DNA of 64,000 nt from Miscanthus floridulus (GCF_019320115.1 NC_089593.1:15342789-15406788); one strand, 5' to 3'; positions 47,789-59,865 are shown, counted from the stretch's first letter. Made by a program: numbers and translations. Notes: a model not told the origin generated them from the sequence alone.

Positions 47789-50020
47789 TGAAAGGACCTA
47801 GGATGCCGTCTAGAGGAGGGGTGAATAGGCGTTTCTGAAAATTAACGCATTTAAATGCAAAAACAATTAGAAAAGGGAGTTTCCAAAATGAAAACTCTAA
47901 ATTAAGAGTAATACCACCCCTCATAAGTTAGCCACAGAGTAAACAAGGTATAAAGAATATATCTAGAAGCTACAACCCTGCAACACAAAGTTAGAACAGA
48001 GAATAAATATTTTCAGCACAGGTAGGAAATACCGGACGTGTCCGATATACACGAATTCTACAGAACAGCCCCAAACTTGCTCCTTTCGATTTCTATCTTC
48101 GAGCCAAACTGCAGGTACCTACTAGAGATGACAATATACACAGAGAACCTGCACAAGAGCTGGAGCAACACAAATATCAAATGAAATGTGAATTGAGACA
48201 CGATATTTGTTTTACCGAAGTTCGGACTCGTTCGAGTCCTACTCTCCGTTGAGGGGGCTGCGGGCGACCCAGCGAAGATCAGCCCTAGAGGGTACCACGA
48301 AGGTCACTCTAGCCGGAGTCTTTTCCAACTCCTTTTTCTCCTTCCACTAGTTGATTCCGAGGCGGCGGAATCGGCCGTTACAAACTTTTCGAGGCAACCA
48401 CAATCTCTCGGGTGCTCTCCGGCGATGCCTAGCCGTATAGGACCAAAGAGTCCAACAGTAACAAATGCGAATCACGAAATAGACAATATGCACAAGTGCT
48501 CAAGTGGTGGCTATCTCTCTTTTTCAAATTCTCTCTTAACCCACAAATGGATTTTGCGATTTGGATTACACACTCACTAAGAGAGGGTTTGGGAGAGTTG
48601 GCAAGGCTCAAAACATGTATGTGTATCAGCAGAATCAGCAGCCTCCAAATGTGGAGGCTTGGGGGTATTTATAGCCCCCTTGGAAAAACTAGTCGTTTTA
48701 TAGATGTTGCCATACTGCATACCGGACACGTCCGGTATGACTTATACTGCCCCAACTGTAACTAAGTTACAGTGACAATGTGAGACGTCGGAACTCCCGA
48801 TGAATGCCAAAACTCCCGACCGTTGGAACTCCCAACCCTCAGCATATTTGAAAACCATATAACTGAGTTAAAGTATGTGAGGTGTCGGAACTCCCGACTC
48901 ATGCCGGAACTTCCGACCGTCGGAACTCCTGACTCTCAAGGCATTTGAAAACTAGCCGTTGACCTCTAGTCGTCCATACCGGACACGTCCGGTATGACCA
49001 CCACAATGAACTCTCTAAGTCAGTTAAAGCATGAGACGTTGGAACTCCCGACCGTCGGAACTCCCGACAAACCAACCCGAGAACAACAATTTTACCATTG
49101 CTGGGCAAATACCGGACACGTCCGGTATTGCCAGACCAGCCAGAAATCAGTTAGCTCTTTTGTCTCTCAAATACTCAAAACTCACATGGGTTGGCTTAAG
49201 CACTTATGAAATATTATCTATCAATATGATGCATCCCTCTTAATAGTACGGCATACCTATTAAACTCAAGATTAAAGGAAAAACAAATTTATACCGCTTG
49301 AGTTGACCTTTTTTGAATTAATGCCGTCTCTTTCAATCTTCATCAAGTAAGGGTGCCAACATGTTGATATTGATCTTGTCACTTGAGGATAGCCATCTTG
49401 AGCACATGACTTGATTCCATTCATCAAATATGAATAACTCCAAATGCATCAAGTCACTTCAAACACTTTGTCCAATATAGATTTGATCCTCCACATCAAT
49501 ATGACCATCAGTAGCTTGATTAGTACCTCAACTAAATGCAAGTACTTCCTTCTTCACCCTAGCTAGGTTCTTCGGCCGCCAAGCCGTCGCTTGCCCTTCA
49601 CCCTTGCTTAGTACCTCGAAGCCTTTCCTTGCTATCTTCACCATCTCAAGCCATCAAGTCACATCTTGTGTTGAATCAACCATTCATTTGTATTGTTATC
49701 TTTTTCATTTCAATTTAGCAAGCTTCAAATATGAGACCATTCCATATGCAATCCCTCATGTCTCATTAATTAATTCTTACGAGCTTGCTTTCACATAGTA
49801 ACATGGAAATCCCACAATAAATAAGCCTTTGCATGAATTCCATTTGCATTGTTGTCTTGTGCTTGAACTAGATTGTTTTATACAACAACGCATCATTTTG
49901 GCTTTCATTAAGTACCTGTGAGATAACCTATTACCTGTCCACACTTAGCAAATGGTTAGACCTTTAATCACGTTGTCATTCAATCATCCAAAACCCACTA
50001 AAGGGCTAGATGCACTTTCA
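47789..50020 (-). repeat. Left (3') LTR of the Copia element
   Basis: A 2232-bp LTR, plus-strand ends TGAAAGGACC...ATGCACTTTCA with inverted TGAAAG/CTTTCA tips. It contains three perfect copies of the TACCGGAC-AC-GTCCGGTA motif (48720, 48977, 49110) and several gtcggaactcccgac words. Confidence 0.92.
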
Positions 50021-50038
50021 ATCTCCCCCTTTTTGGTG
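50021..50038 (-). other. Polypurine tract
   Basis: The minus strand reads CACCAAAAAGGGGGAGAT immediately before the 3' LTR start TGAAAGTGC. Confidence 0.85.
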
Positions 50039-50548
50039 ATTGATGACAACTTGATTAAAGCTTACAAAAGAATATAAACATTTAAACTTTTGGGTTCAAT
50101 GATTTATGAGAGGCTCCCCCTTAATATGTGCTTATGATTAGAATTCATGAAATGACCTCAAATGTCAATTGCACATACTAAAACATATAGGAGACTCCCC
50201 CTAAATCATTGCATCCGTGGAGTGCATGTGTGTGTGACAAAGTAAAACCGTGATGCATATGTCAAGATATATCACACAAGAATAAATATAAAGACATCAC
50301 ATCAAATATTTTCATTCTAGCATGCATAGTCCTTATGAAAATAAATATAACACATGTATGTCACACATAGCACTCATTACACATTTTCTCAAGTCCACAA
50401 GCCACTAATATAATATAAATAAAGATCATGTCTCAAGAGATACAAAGATAAAACATAAGTATGTCTTATCTCTCACATGATACAATCTATTTCAAACTCA
50501 AGATATACATCAATGAAGCTCACAAACTATAGCCTATAGTACATATCT

Positions 50549-52301
50549 TCAGGTGCAAAGAAAAGCCAAAAGAGACAAATATCCTGAAGCTTTAATCAGT
50601 CTCTCTCTCCCTTTGTCATCTATCACCACAAAGGTCCAACAATGACATACTAAGGACAAAGGGGCTGCAAGCTGTCTTTGACAGCTATCATCACTCATCA
50701 TCATCTTCATCTCTACCAACATCCTCATCATTTGAGCGTGTAGCACCGACTGGACGAGAACCACCCGCACCAGACGGGTCATAGAAACTATCCGTGAGGT
50801 CACTCCACTAGTTTGAAGCATACTCGTCTGCTGCACTAGGATGTGGCTAAGAGTGAGTAGGCACACGAGCCTATAGTGGTAAAGTGTCAGGGTGCTTTGG
50901 TGCCTACTGCTGTCACTGAAGGAACTCAGCAAGCTCTGCGTCGTACCTGCCTCTACTGCTGCCTCAGTCTCAGGCTCACTAGCTACCTCATCTGATAGTG
51001 GAGACATAGGAGGATCAAGCTCAAGTCTAGAAGCAATCTGCTTAAAGTCCGAGTATCCTTCCTCCTAGCCTCCCTCTCCTTCTGCTGAACAGGTCTGTAT
51101 GTCCTTACACATCCCAAAGATAGCACTGAACATCTTGTGAATAGGAGAAGGAGGACTACGGCGACGTGGAAGAAGAACGTGATGGAGCATGTGGTAGAGG
51201 GAGAAGCTCATCCTACTGCTACCACCACCTACAAGGTGCATCTGCCTCTGGTGCTGCTGCTGCTCCTCCTGGTCCTGCTGGAGGTACCCCAACCTCAGTC
51301 AAATCTGCAACAATCTTTAGGGCCTTATGTACCTTGTCATACTCAAAGGTATGCCCTGTGACCTGCTCAATCATGTGCATGATGTAGGGAGCAAAACCAC
51401 AGCCCTTGAGGGGCCTCTCGCCGACACTCCTGATCTCGCACCATATGAAATCAAAGACGCTAAAAGGTCGTGCATCAGGTGCCATCCTATGGAGCAGGTT
51501 CCTGGAGTAATCTGCAATGTTTCCTTTATCTCCACCCTTGCAATCAATGGTCTTCATGAACATTCTATCCAGGTATCTATAAGTAGGGTGAAGACCTAGA
51601 ACCTTCCCTACTGCTCCTCTCTCACCCCCTAGTAGGTACATGTAGGCAAGCTGCTCTAGAGGTAACACCTGCTCTGTGTGGATCCTATCTTTCTAAAGAT
51701 CATCATTTGAGAAGCCAAGTAGAGCTGCAAAAGCATCATAATCAACACTATATCATTGGCCCTCAAGCATCCAGTGCATACGCCTCTCATCCTCCTCAAC
51801 ATATAGGGTGGCATAGAACTGAGCTACCACCTCTGTGTTCCAGTCATGCTAGAACTCCATAATCTCATAAACCCCTGTATGCTCACAAATGGTAATAGCG
51901 TGATCAATGGAGGCCTTCTGCAAATCTCTGACGTACTGCCAATCAATCCACTGAGACTTGGCAATCACAGAGTTCCTGGTGAGGATCACACTAGTGTAGA
52001 AGTCCATATGAAAGGCTGTCTGAAATCGATGATCAAACTGAATCCTTGACAAGCCCCTTGGATCAATACTTCTTTCATCTCTGGCCCTTCTGGTCATGCC
52101 TTTCCCTCGATAGTCAACTCTAAAAACATAAGAGGGTACACTAGGTGGATGTGGCTCAAGTAAACCATAGTGCATACCCTGACCTGGCTGGTGCTGAGCT
52201 GGAGGTACTGCCTGCTCATCCTCAATCTCTTGCTCATCATCTGAACTGCCACCATCTAAACCTCTGTCAGTGCTCTTCCTCTTTCTTATACTGGGCTCCA
52301 C
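50549..52301 (-). pseudogene. ORF2 of the Copia element, plant 'putative transposon protein'-like, broken
   Basis: It starts MEPSIRKRKSTDRGLDG (52301), has an acidic patch, then YVFRVDYRGKGMTRRARDE. The frame continues through three in-frame stops at about 51847, 51760 and 51694. The reading across them is NTEVVAQFYATLYVEEDERR, YSVDYDAFAALLGFSNDDL, LGLHPTYRYLDRMFMKTIDC and APYIMHMIEQVTGH. The VxQFYATL...F..LGF pattern resembles the plant transposon-protein domain (PF20167-like) found in grass retroelements. Near 51250 the frame shifts; the tail reads KMFSAIFGMCKDIQ, a stop at 51065, then SPLSDEVASEPETEAAVEAG. Two of the stops replace likely Q or R codons. Its role in the element is unknown. 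Confidence 0.65.
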
Positions 52302-54579
52302 TCTATACTCCTCTGTATCTGTGTCAGAGGAAGAACTGTTATCTCTCTCTCTTTGTATTGTGGAGCACCTCTAGTAGCCCTAGAGAGTCCTCTGCTGCTC
52401 CCATGCTCAGCTGACTATATATGGGATGCATTTCCTATCTTGCCTTCTTGTATTTCTCCAAAGCTAGGATCATGCCTATGCTTGGACCTAGGCTCCTGTC
52501 TTCCACTCATAGCTGCTTGTCCTGTATCCAAATATTTGCAAGGAATTTTAGATACATGCCCAAATGATAGCTTATTTTAGTTGATATATAGAAATAAGAA
52601 TAATTAGTCCTATGCTTTGTAATCACCTCAACCAAACTAGGTCAAAAGGTTCACAAAACACAATAGACAATTAAACTTAGTCCTAAGAATCAACCACTGA
52701 GAAGATTGAAACAAGGGAGCAAAATCTGCTCTGCTAGTCCCATACCGGACACGTCCGGTATGAGCGGACAGCAACCCTAACCAGGGTCCTTGGCTCAATC
52801 TTCAACCAATCCAATCCAAACTCTAGGCATTGCTTCTAGACAGGTAATGTAGCATCTCTACCGAAGGGATTTCAAAATCATGCCCTAACCGCTTAGATCG
52901 GATGAGGTCCTAGGATTAGGGTACCTTGAGAGAGTGAATGAAGATACGATTGGAAATCCAAGTCCCGGAGCCTTCGATCTTGATGCAAATCTCCTCCGAT
53001 CCAATCTCCCTCTCTTCCTTTTCATGGTGGAAACTTGAAATCACCAATGAAGGTCGAGGAGAGGCGGCTAGGTTGGCTGGAAGATGAATAACCTAACTTG
53101 GCCAAAGGGGTACCGGCAGTTTTTATAATCCCGCTCATACCAGACACGTGCATACCGGACACGTCCGGTATTTGCGGGATGGCTGTTCTTTTTCCAAATT
53201 TATTCACTTAATTCCAATCCCCTTCTCTATCATTTCTTGATCCAAAAACATGTATGTCCTTGATCCAAATAAGGTGTAAATACTTTTCTTATCCAAATGC
53301 CATGAGTATCACTTCTCTTTTCCAATATTTGGCATATATAGATTTTGATTACTTGAGAGAGATGTTGTGAGACATAGTAGATTGTGGACTTAAGAAAGCC
53401 ATAGTCATGTGTGATTAGCCAATCAAACAATCAAGGAGAGCTATAATTATCACATGACAAGGCTAGGTCACAAAGACCAAGATTCAAATAGTTTTTCAAA
53501 TTCACACCACCTACACATGCTAGTTATGGGTTTTGAAAAACATCTCTCCTATGTCACACAAATGCACATTCTAACATATAAAGGGCCTTAGATGCACTTA
53601 CAATGCATGTATGTAAAACATACCTTTGCCTTGAGCCCACAAGAATACCACTAAGAAGATACATAGCATGATAATCTTTATGTTGACCTTAATTGCCAAA
53701 TAATCATGCTAGATACGAAATCAATTTTTCATCCAAAGGACTACAAAGAATGCTAGATAAATTTGTTAGTCCACAAGGTGCAAAATAGAAACTGAGCTCC
53801 CCCTAAATAAGTGCTTTAAGTAATTTGAATGACTTTCAACTAGCACTTTATTCTATTAAGAATTTGGGAGTCAATTTTCTATTTTGAACCACAACCAAAT
53901 AATTTGCCATATTTAAATTTGAGTTCAAGAGATGCTCACAATCCACTTAGATTTGGTAAACCACAAGCTTCTGAGTAAATTGAGGATATATGAAAATATA
54001 TGGATTAAAGACTCAGTTGTAATCCTATTAGTGTTATGGTTCCTGCAATACCGGACACGTTCGGTAGGTATACCGGACACGTCCAGAATACGTAAAATAG
54101 AAACACTTGCTTTCTATCCCTGTCCATACTGGACACGTCCGATAGTAATACCGGACACGTCCGATAGGTGCAGGACTAGAAGGCAAATAACCCAGCTGCT
54201 TGTGATTCATCATTTTAGCGATAGTATTTATTTTATGTCCCTGCATCTCAACAAATAAATTGCTCCACTAGAGAGCCATTAAAAGCATCATATGGCAAAA
54301 TAAAATACTTTTCAATTAGCCACTTTCAATATTTCACAAATATGCCTATTTGTGAACTATTGAACACAAAACGAGCAAGGTGGCTATCCCTATAAGGTTT
54401 AGGTACTTGTTACCAATGGTGAGGATGAAATATATGATATATTCATTGAATTATCATTGGGTCAACCATATAAGAGATTATGATAAGAATTGGTTGATAG
54501 ATTGAGTGAATATTATTCAAATTGCTTGCTCAACCACCCCGAAGCCTTCATCTCATCACCAAGTACCTACATCATTAAC
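52302..54579. other. Non-coding interior of Copia element with palindromic motifs
   Basis: There is no pol homology in any frame that I can see. Perfect copies of the 18-bp motif lie at 52743 and 53153. Imperfect copies lie at about 53138, 54047, 54071, 54127 and 54149. Confidence 0.6.
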
Positions 54580-56480
54580 CTAAGCACACTTTGGTACCCA
54601 ACTCTTGTTGGGTCCTTTTGGGTTAGTCAACAAGTGCTTAGGCACCCAAATGGCTTTAGCACTAGTTTGTGGTGAACACATCACCTTGCTAGTGCTAACT
54701 CCATTTGTGGTCTTCCTAAGCTTATCATTATAAACAAATGTGTTCGGCTTAGGAGCGTTACCATTTGGGCATTCATAGCTTAGATGCCCCTTTCTTCTAC
54801 AAGCATAGCATATGCGACCTTTGTTTGCTCTATGCTTGTTTTGCTTGTATGGACATCTATCAACCTTGTGGCCCATCTCATTGCATCCATAGCATCTTCT
54901 TGTTGCAACTTGGGCTTCCTTTCTTGCCTCTTTGTACATTGGGCATTTCTTGGTAGGATGCCCCAATTTCTTGCTCATGAGACAAGCGCTTTGTCCATCA
55001 CTTTTCTTTTGGTTGGCCAACTTGTTTGAGGCCTTTTGTTCGGCCACTTCACACTTGTTGGCCCAACTCTTATGTGGACACATTGCCCACTCATGTCCAT
55101 ATAATCCACAACCATAGCATAACCTTTTTCCATGTTTCTTGCTCTTGGTTGTGTTGGCCTTACTTGAAATGTGATTCTTTTGTTGGGCTTTGGAGGAAGC
55201 AAGGTTTGAACCCTTCTCAAGCTTCTTCACCATGTTATCACGGTTATCTTGAGAAGGTTGTGCTTTCTCCTTACCCTTCAACCGAATCACATCTTTCTTT
55301 AATCTTTTCACCTCTTCTTTGAGCTCTATGTTTTCTATGAAGATTTAGCTCAATCGAAGATTGGCTTGCTTGAGGAGCACACTCATTAGTACAAGAAATA
55401 TTTAATTGAGATGGTGTACTAGTGAGTGAATGTGTGAGAGGTTGAGAAAATTTTACCGATGTGATCACAACCTCATGAGCTACCTCAAGCATGATGCTTG
55501 ATTCTACTACTTCATCATGAGAGCACTTTAGATGAACATAGTTTGCTTGTAGCACATTATACTTGCTTGATAGTTCATCTAGCCTTGCCTTGAGCTCAAA
55601 GTTTTCCTTCTCTAGTTGTGAAACACTAGAAGAGGAGTTAGTAACTAAAGCATGCTCAATTGACAATTTTTCATACCTTTCACTTAGAGCCTTTAGTTCT
55701 TCCATCTTGGAGATGAGAAACAATTCTTGCTTTTGAAGTGATTGCTCTTGCTTCTCAATCTCTTCTTCAAGCTCATCATTCTTTTCAACTATCTTCATGA
55801 TGATGAACTTGTCTTTGCGGTTGAGATGATCAAGGTTGTAGTTGTCTTCAACTTCAACATCACTCTCATCTTGATCATCTACTTGTGCTTTCTCCTTTTC
55901 TTGATCTTTCTTGTTACTCTTTTCTTGCTTTTCTTGGCCATGAGACACAAGTGATGAGTATCATGAGATACTGAGGTTGACTCATCACTTGGTCGCCACC
56001 GGGCTTGAGCATCGTTGCAAACAGCTGCTTGCTGTTCTGCTGCCTCAGTCATACCAGACACGTCTGGTATGTGCAGGCAGACAGCAAGTCATGCACTGCT
56101 TACACTTCTTGCTCTGGCTCGGTGCTCTTGAGGTCTTGTGAGGCTTCTTCGCTGCATGAAGACACAATGGACATACTTTCCATTGACTCGATCTCAAGTG
56201 CATCATCACATTTGGATTTTCTGTATAAATCAAAAAGTCTAGTCCAAATGAGATGAGCACTCTCCGGAGGTGGTTGTCCTATTGAAGATTGCCTCATCTT
56301 GAACCTCTACACTTAATGTACTCAAAATGACATTAATAGCTTGAGCATTGAGTTGCACACAATATCTCTTCCTCTTTTGACAATTTTTGTAGTTGCTCTA
56401 ATCAACTATAGGAAGAGTTATGCTTGCATCCACAATATGCTCAACAAGAGGACTAATATCCCTAAAAGTATTGAGTACAT
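54580..56480 (-). pseudogene. Copia (SIRE/Maximus-like) gag, frameshifted
   Basis: This is the capsid-type protein of the element. Order on the minus strand: NAQAINVILSTLSVEVQDEA and SAHLIWTRLFDLYRKSK (near 56300-56210, UBN2-like); a basic or acidic stretch; and a long coiled coil (55800-55480: EKNDELEEEIEKQEQSLQ, QLEKENFELKARLDEL). A Lys-rich stretch leads into zinc knuckles CYGCGLYGHEWAMC, CYGCNEMGHKVDRC and CYACRRKGHLSYEC; a fourth, CLMSKKLGHPTKKC, has lost its second Cys. It ends with AIWVPKHLLTNPKGPNKSWV and a stop at 54580. Frame changes occur near 56250, between about 55950 and 55880, and near 55320. In autonomous relatives pol follows in the same polyprotein; here the frame stops. Confidence 0.85.
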
Positions 56481-56582
56481 GAATTGACCAAGGTAGAAAG
56501 TTTGAACCAATCATTTTGGAGAAGCACCGGCTCCAACTCGATAGGCGTCGACATCCTTTTCTCATGGCGGTGAAGCTTTAGG

Positions 56583-56604
56583 TGAGAACCTAGCTCTGAT
56601 ACCA
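56583..56604 (-). other. PBS complementary to initiator methionine tRNA
   Basis: Two bases inside the 5' LTR the minus strand reads TGGTATCAGAGCTAGGTTCT, the classic plant Copia iMet-tRNA primer site. Confidence 0.9.
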
Positions 56605-56606
56605 AT

Positions 56607-59459
56607 TAAAAGGACCTAGGATGCCGCCTAGTGGGGGGGTGAATAGGTGTTTCTAAAAATTAACACCTTTAAATGTAGAAACAATTAGAAAAGGGAGTTT
56701 CCAAAATGGAAACTCCAAATTAAGAGTAACACCACCCCTCACAAGTTAGCCACAGAGTAAACAAGGTATAAAGAATATATCTAGAAGCTACAACCCCGCA
56801 ACACAAAGTTAGAATAGAGAATAAATATTTTCAGCACAGGTAGGAAATACCGGACGTGTCCGGTATGAATATCGGACGTGTCCGATATACATGAATTCTG
56901 CATAACAGCCCCAAACTTGCTCCTTTCGATTTCTATCTTTGAACCAAACTATAGGTACCTACTAGAGATGATAATATACACAGAGAACCTGCATAAGAGC
57001 TGGAGCAACACAAATATCAAATGAAATGCGAATTGAGACACGATATTTGTTTTACCGAAGTTCGGACTCGTTCGAGTCCTACTCTCCGTTAAGGGGGCTA
57101 TGGGCGACCCAGCGAAGGTCAGCCCTAGAGGGTACCACGAAGGTCACTCTAGCCGGAGTCTTTTCCAACTCCTTTTCCTCCTTCCACTAGTTGATTCCAA
57201 GGCGGTAGAATCGACCGATACAAACTTTCCGAGGCAACCACAATCTCTCGGGTGCTCTCTGGCGACGCCTAGCCATCTAGGACCGAAGAGTCCAAGAGTA
57301 ACAAATGTGAATCATAAAATAGACAATATGCACAAGTGCTCAAGTGGTGGCTATCTCTCTTTTTCAAATTCTCTCTTAACCCACAAATGGATTTTGTGAT
57401 TTGGATCACACACTCACTAAGAGAGGGTTTGGGAGAGTTGGCAAGGCTCAAAACGTGCATGTGTATCAGCAGAATCAGCAGCCTCCAAATGTAGAGGCTT
57501 GGGGGTATTTATAGCCCCCTTGGAAAAACTAGCCGTTTTATAGCCGTTGTCATACCGCATACTGGACACGTCCGGTATGACTTATACTGCCTCAACGGTA
57601 ACTAAGTTACAGTGACAATGTGAGGCGTCGAAACTCCCAATGAATGCCGGAACTCCCGACTCACGTCGGAACTCCCGACCCTCAGCATATTTGAAAACCA
57701 TGTAACTGAGTTAAAGTATGTGAGGTGTCGAAACTCCCGACTCATGCTGGAACTTCCGACCGTTGGAACTCCCGACTTACGTCGGAACTCCCGACTCTCA
57801 AGGCATTTGAAAACTAGCCGTTGGCCTCTGGTCATCCATACCGGACACGTCCGGTATGACCACCACAGTGAACTCTCTAAGTCAGTTAAAGCGCAAGACG
57901 TTGGAACTCCCGACCATTGCCAGAACTCCCGACCGTCGAAACTCCCGATGAACCAACCCGAGAACAACAATTTTACCATTGCTGGGCAAATACCGGACAC
58001 GTCCGGTATTGCCAGACTAGCAAGAAATCAGTTAGCTTTTTTGTCTCTCAAATACTCAAAACTCACATGGGTTGGCTTAAGCACTTATGAAATATTATCT
58101 ATCAATATTTATAGCCCCCTTGGAAAAACTAGTCGTTTTATAGATGTTGCCATACTGCATACCGGACACGTCCGGTATGACTTATACTGCCCCAACTGTA
58201 ACTAAGTTACAGTGACAATGTGAGACGTCGGAACTCCCGATGAATGCCGAAACTCCCGACCGTTGGAACTCCCAACCCTCAGCATATTTGAAAACCATAT
58301 AACTGAGTTAAAGTATGTGAGGTGTCGGAACTCCCGACTCATGCCGGAACTTCCGACCGTCGGAACTCCTGACTCTCAAGGCATTTGAAAACTAGCCGTT
58401 GACCTCTAGTCGTCCATACCGGACACGTCCGGTATGACCACCACAATGAACTCTCTAAGTCAGTTAAAGCATGAGACGTTGGAACTCCCGACCGTCGGAA
58501 CTCCCGACAAACCAACCCGAGAACAACAATTTTACCATTGCTGGGCAAATACCGGACACGTCCGGTATTGCCAGACCAGCCAGAAATCAGTTAGCTCTTT
58601 TGTCTCTCAAATACTCAAAACTCACATGGGTTGGCTTAAGCACTTATGAAATATTATCTATCAATATGATGCATCCCTCTTAATAGTACGGCATACCTAT
58701 TAAACTCAAGATTAAAGGAAAAACAAATTTATACCGCTTGAGTTGACCTTTTTTGAATTAATGCCGTCTCTTTCAATCTTCATCAAGTAAGGGTGCCAAC
58801 ATGTTGATATTGATCTTGTCACTTGAGGATAGCCATCTTGAGCACATGACTTGATTCCATTCATCAAATATGAATAACTCCAAATGCATCAAGTCACTTC
58901 AAACACTTTGTCCAATATAGATTTGATCCTCCACATCAATATGACCATCGCAGCTTGATTAGTACCTCAACTAAATGCAAGTACTTCCTTCTTCACCCTA
59001 GCTACGTTCTTCGGCCGCCAAGCCATCGCTTGCCCTTCACCCTTGCTTAGTACCTTGAAGCCTTTCCTTGCTATCTTCACCATCTCAAGTCATTAAGTCA
59101 CATCTTGTGTTGAATCAACCATTCATTTGTATTGTTATCTTTTTCATTTCAATTTAGCAAGCTTCAAATATGAGACCATTCCATATGCAATCCCTCATGT
59201 CTCATTAATTAATTTTTACGAACTTGCTTTCACATAGAACATGGAAATTCCACAATAAATAAGCCTTTGCATGAATTTCATTTGCATTATTGTCTTGTGC
59301 TTGAACTAGATTGTTTTATACAACAACGTATCATTTTGGCTTTCATTAAGTACCTATGAGATAACCTATTACATGTCTACACTTAGCAAACGGGTTAGAC
59401 CTTTAATCACGTTGTCATTTAACCATCCAAAACCCACTAAAGGGCTAGATGCACTTTTA
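56607..59459 (-). repeat. Right (5') LTR of the Copia element, chimeric
   Basis: A 2853-bp LTR, about 620 bp longer than its partner. It starts TAAAAGGACC and ends GCACTTTTA; both tips are mutated from TG/CA. At 58108 the sequence steps back and repeats LTR positions already read. From 58108 to 58949 it matches 48668-49509 at a fixed offset of 9440 with one mismatch by eye. The rest of the two LTRs differ by several percent. Confidence 0.9.
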
Positions 59460-59865
59460 CCCTCCCGCTGTCCATTCCTGTTGGGCCAAACCGGACTACC
59501 CAAATCTTCTCTCTCCTATGCAACTCTCTCTTTCTTTTTCGTGCTCGCCCGTCCGCAGGTGGCATGCCCCGGCATGCTTGTCCCCCTGCGTGCCCGGCGG
59601 CACGGCTCCCCTGCCCCGGCGTGGCAGAGCTCTGCGGCCTCCTCCTCGGCGCGGCGGAGCTCTACAGCCTCCTCCCCGGCGGTGCTCCACGGTCTCCCCT
59701 ACGGGCGCAGCTCCCCAGCGGCGCGGACAGGCCTGTCTCTGGCGTGGCCAGCCTGTCCGGATAGGCCAGCCCCCCTACGAACGGAGCCCCTGGCGTGGCT
59801 TGCCGGCATGAGCGACCTCGACGGCCTTCCCTGACGGTGCGGAGCTCCCTCGACGGCGGACACCA
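59460..59865. other. GC-rich non-coding spacer
   Basis: After the TSD the sequence becomes rich in gcggcgcgg and ctccccggcg words. A plus frame of about 150 codons (59373-59834) starts inside the LTR and is low-complexity, so I do not call a gene. Confidence 0.5.

Larger units (their letters stand above)
48720..58567. repeat. Dispersed 18-bp inverted motif TACCGGAC-AC-GTCCGGTA
   Basis: Perfect copies start at 48720, 48977, 49110, 52743, 53153, 57839, 57991, 58160, 58417 and 58550. Variants occur at 48031, 54047, 54071, 54127, 54149, 56051, 56847, 56869 and 57557. All lie inside the Copia element. Each has 8-bp perfectly complementary arms around AC (or GT on the other strand). A companion motif gtcgg-aactc-ccgac clusters between copies in the LTRs. 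Confidence 0.9.
47789..59459 (-). mobile_element. Complete Copia-type (SIRE/Maximus-like) non-autonomous LTR retrotransposon
   Basis: Boundaries are supported by the LTR pair, exact 5-bp target duplications CCCTC (47784-47788 and 59460-59464), a PBS (56583-56604) and a PPT (50021-50038). The minus strand runs 5' LTR (59459-56607), PBS, gag (about 56480-54580), about 2.3 kb of non-coding DNA, a second ORF (52301-about 50549), PPT and 3' LTR (50020-47789). Gag resembles Copia SIRE/Maximus gag, with a UBN2-like start, coiled coil, zinc knuckles and IWVPK/SWVPK tail. No protease, integrase, RT or RNase H motif was found in the 6.6-kb interior, so mobilisation would need a helper element. Confidence 0.92.

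Noticed and set aside
54765..55322. Plus-strand frames of up to 98 codons
   Set aside because: Antisense shadows of the zinc-knuckle part of the Copia gag.
49000..58700. CRISPR-like array formed by the repeated 18-bp motif
   Set aside because: Spacing is irregular (about 130 bp to several kb), the motif is inside LTRs of a plant retrotransposon, and there are no cas genes.
59373..59834. 153-codon plus frame
   Set aside because: It begins inside the Copia LTR and continues into GC-rich spacer; no domain.
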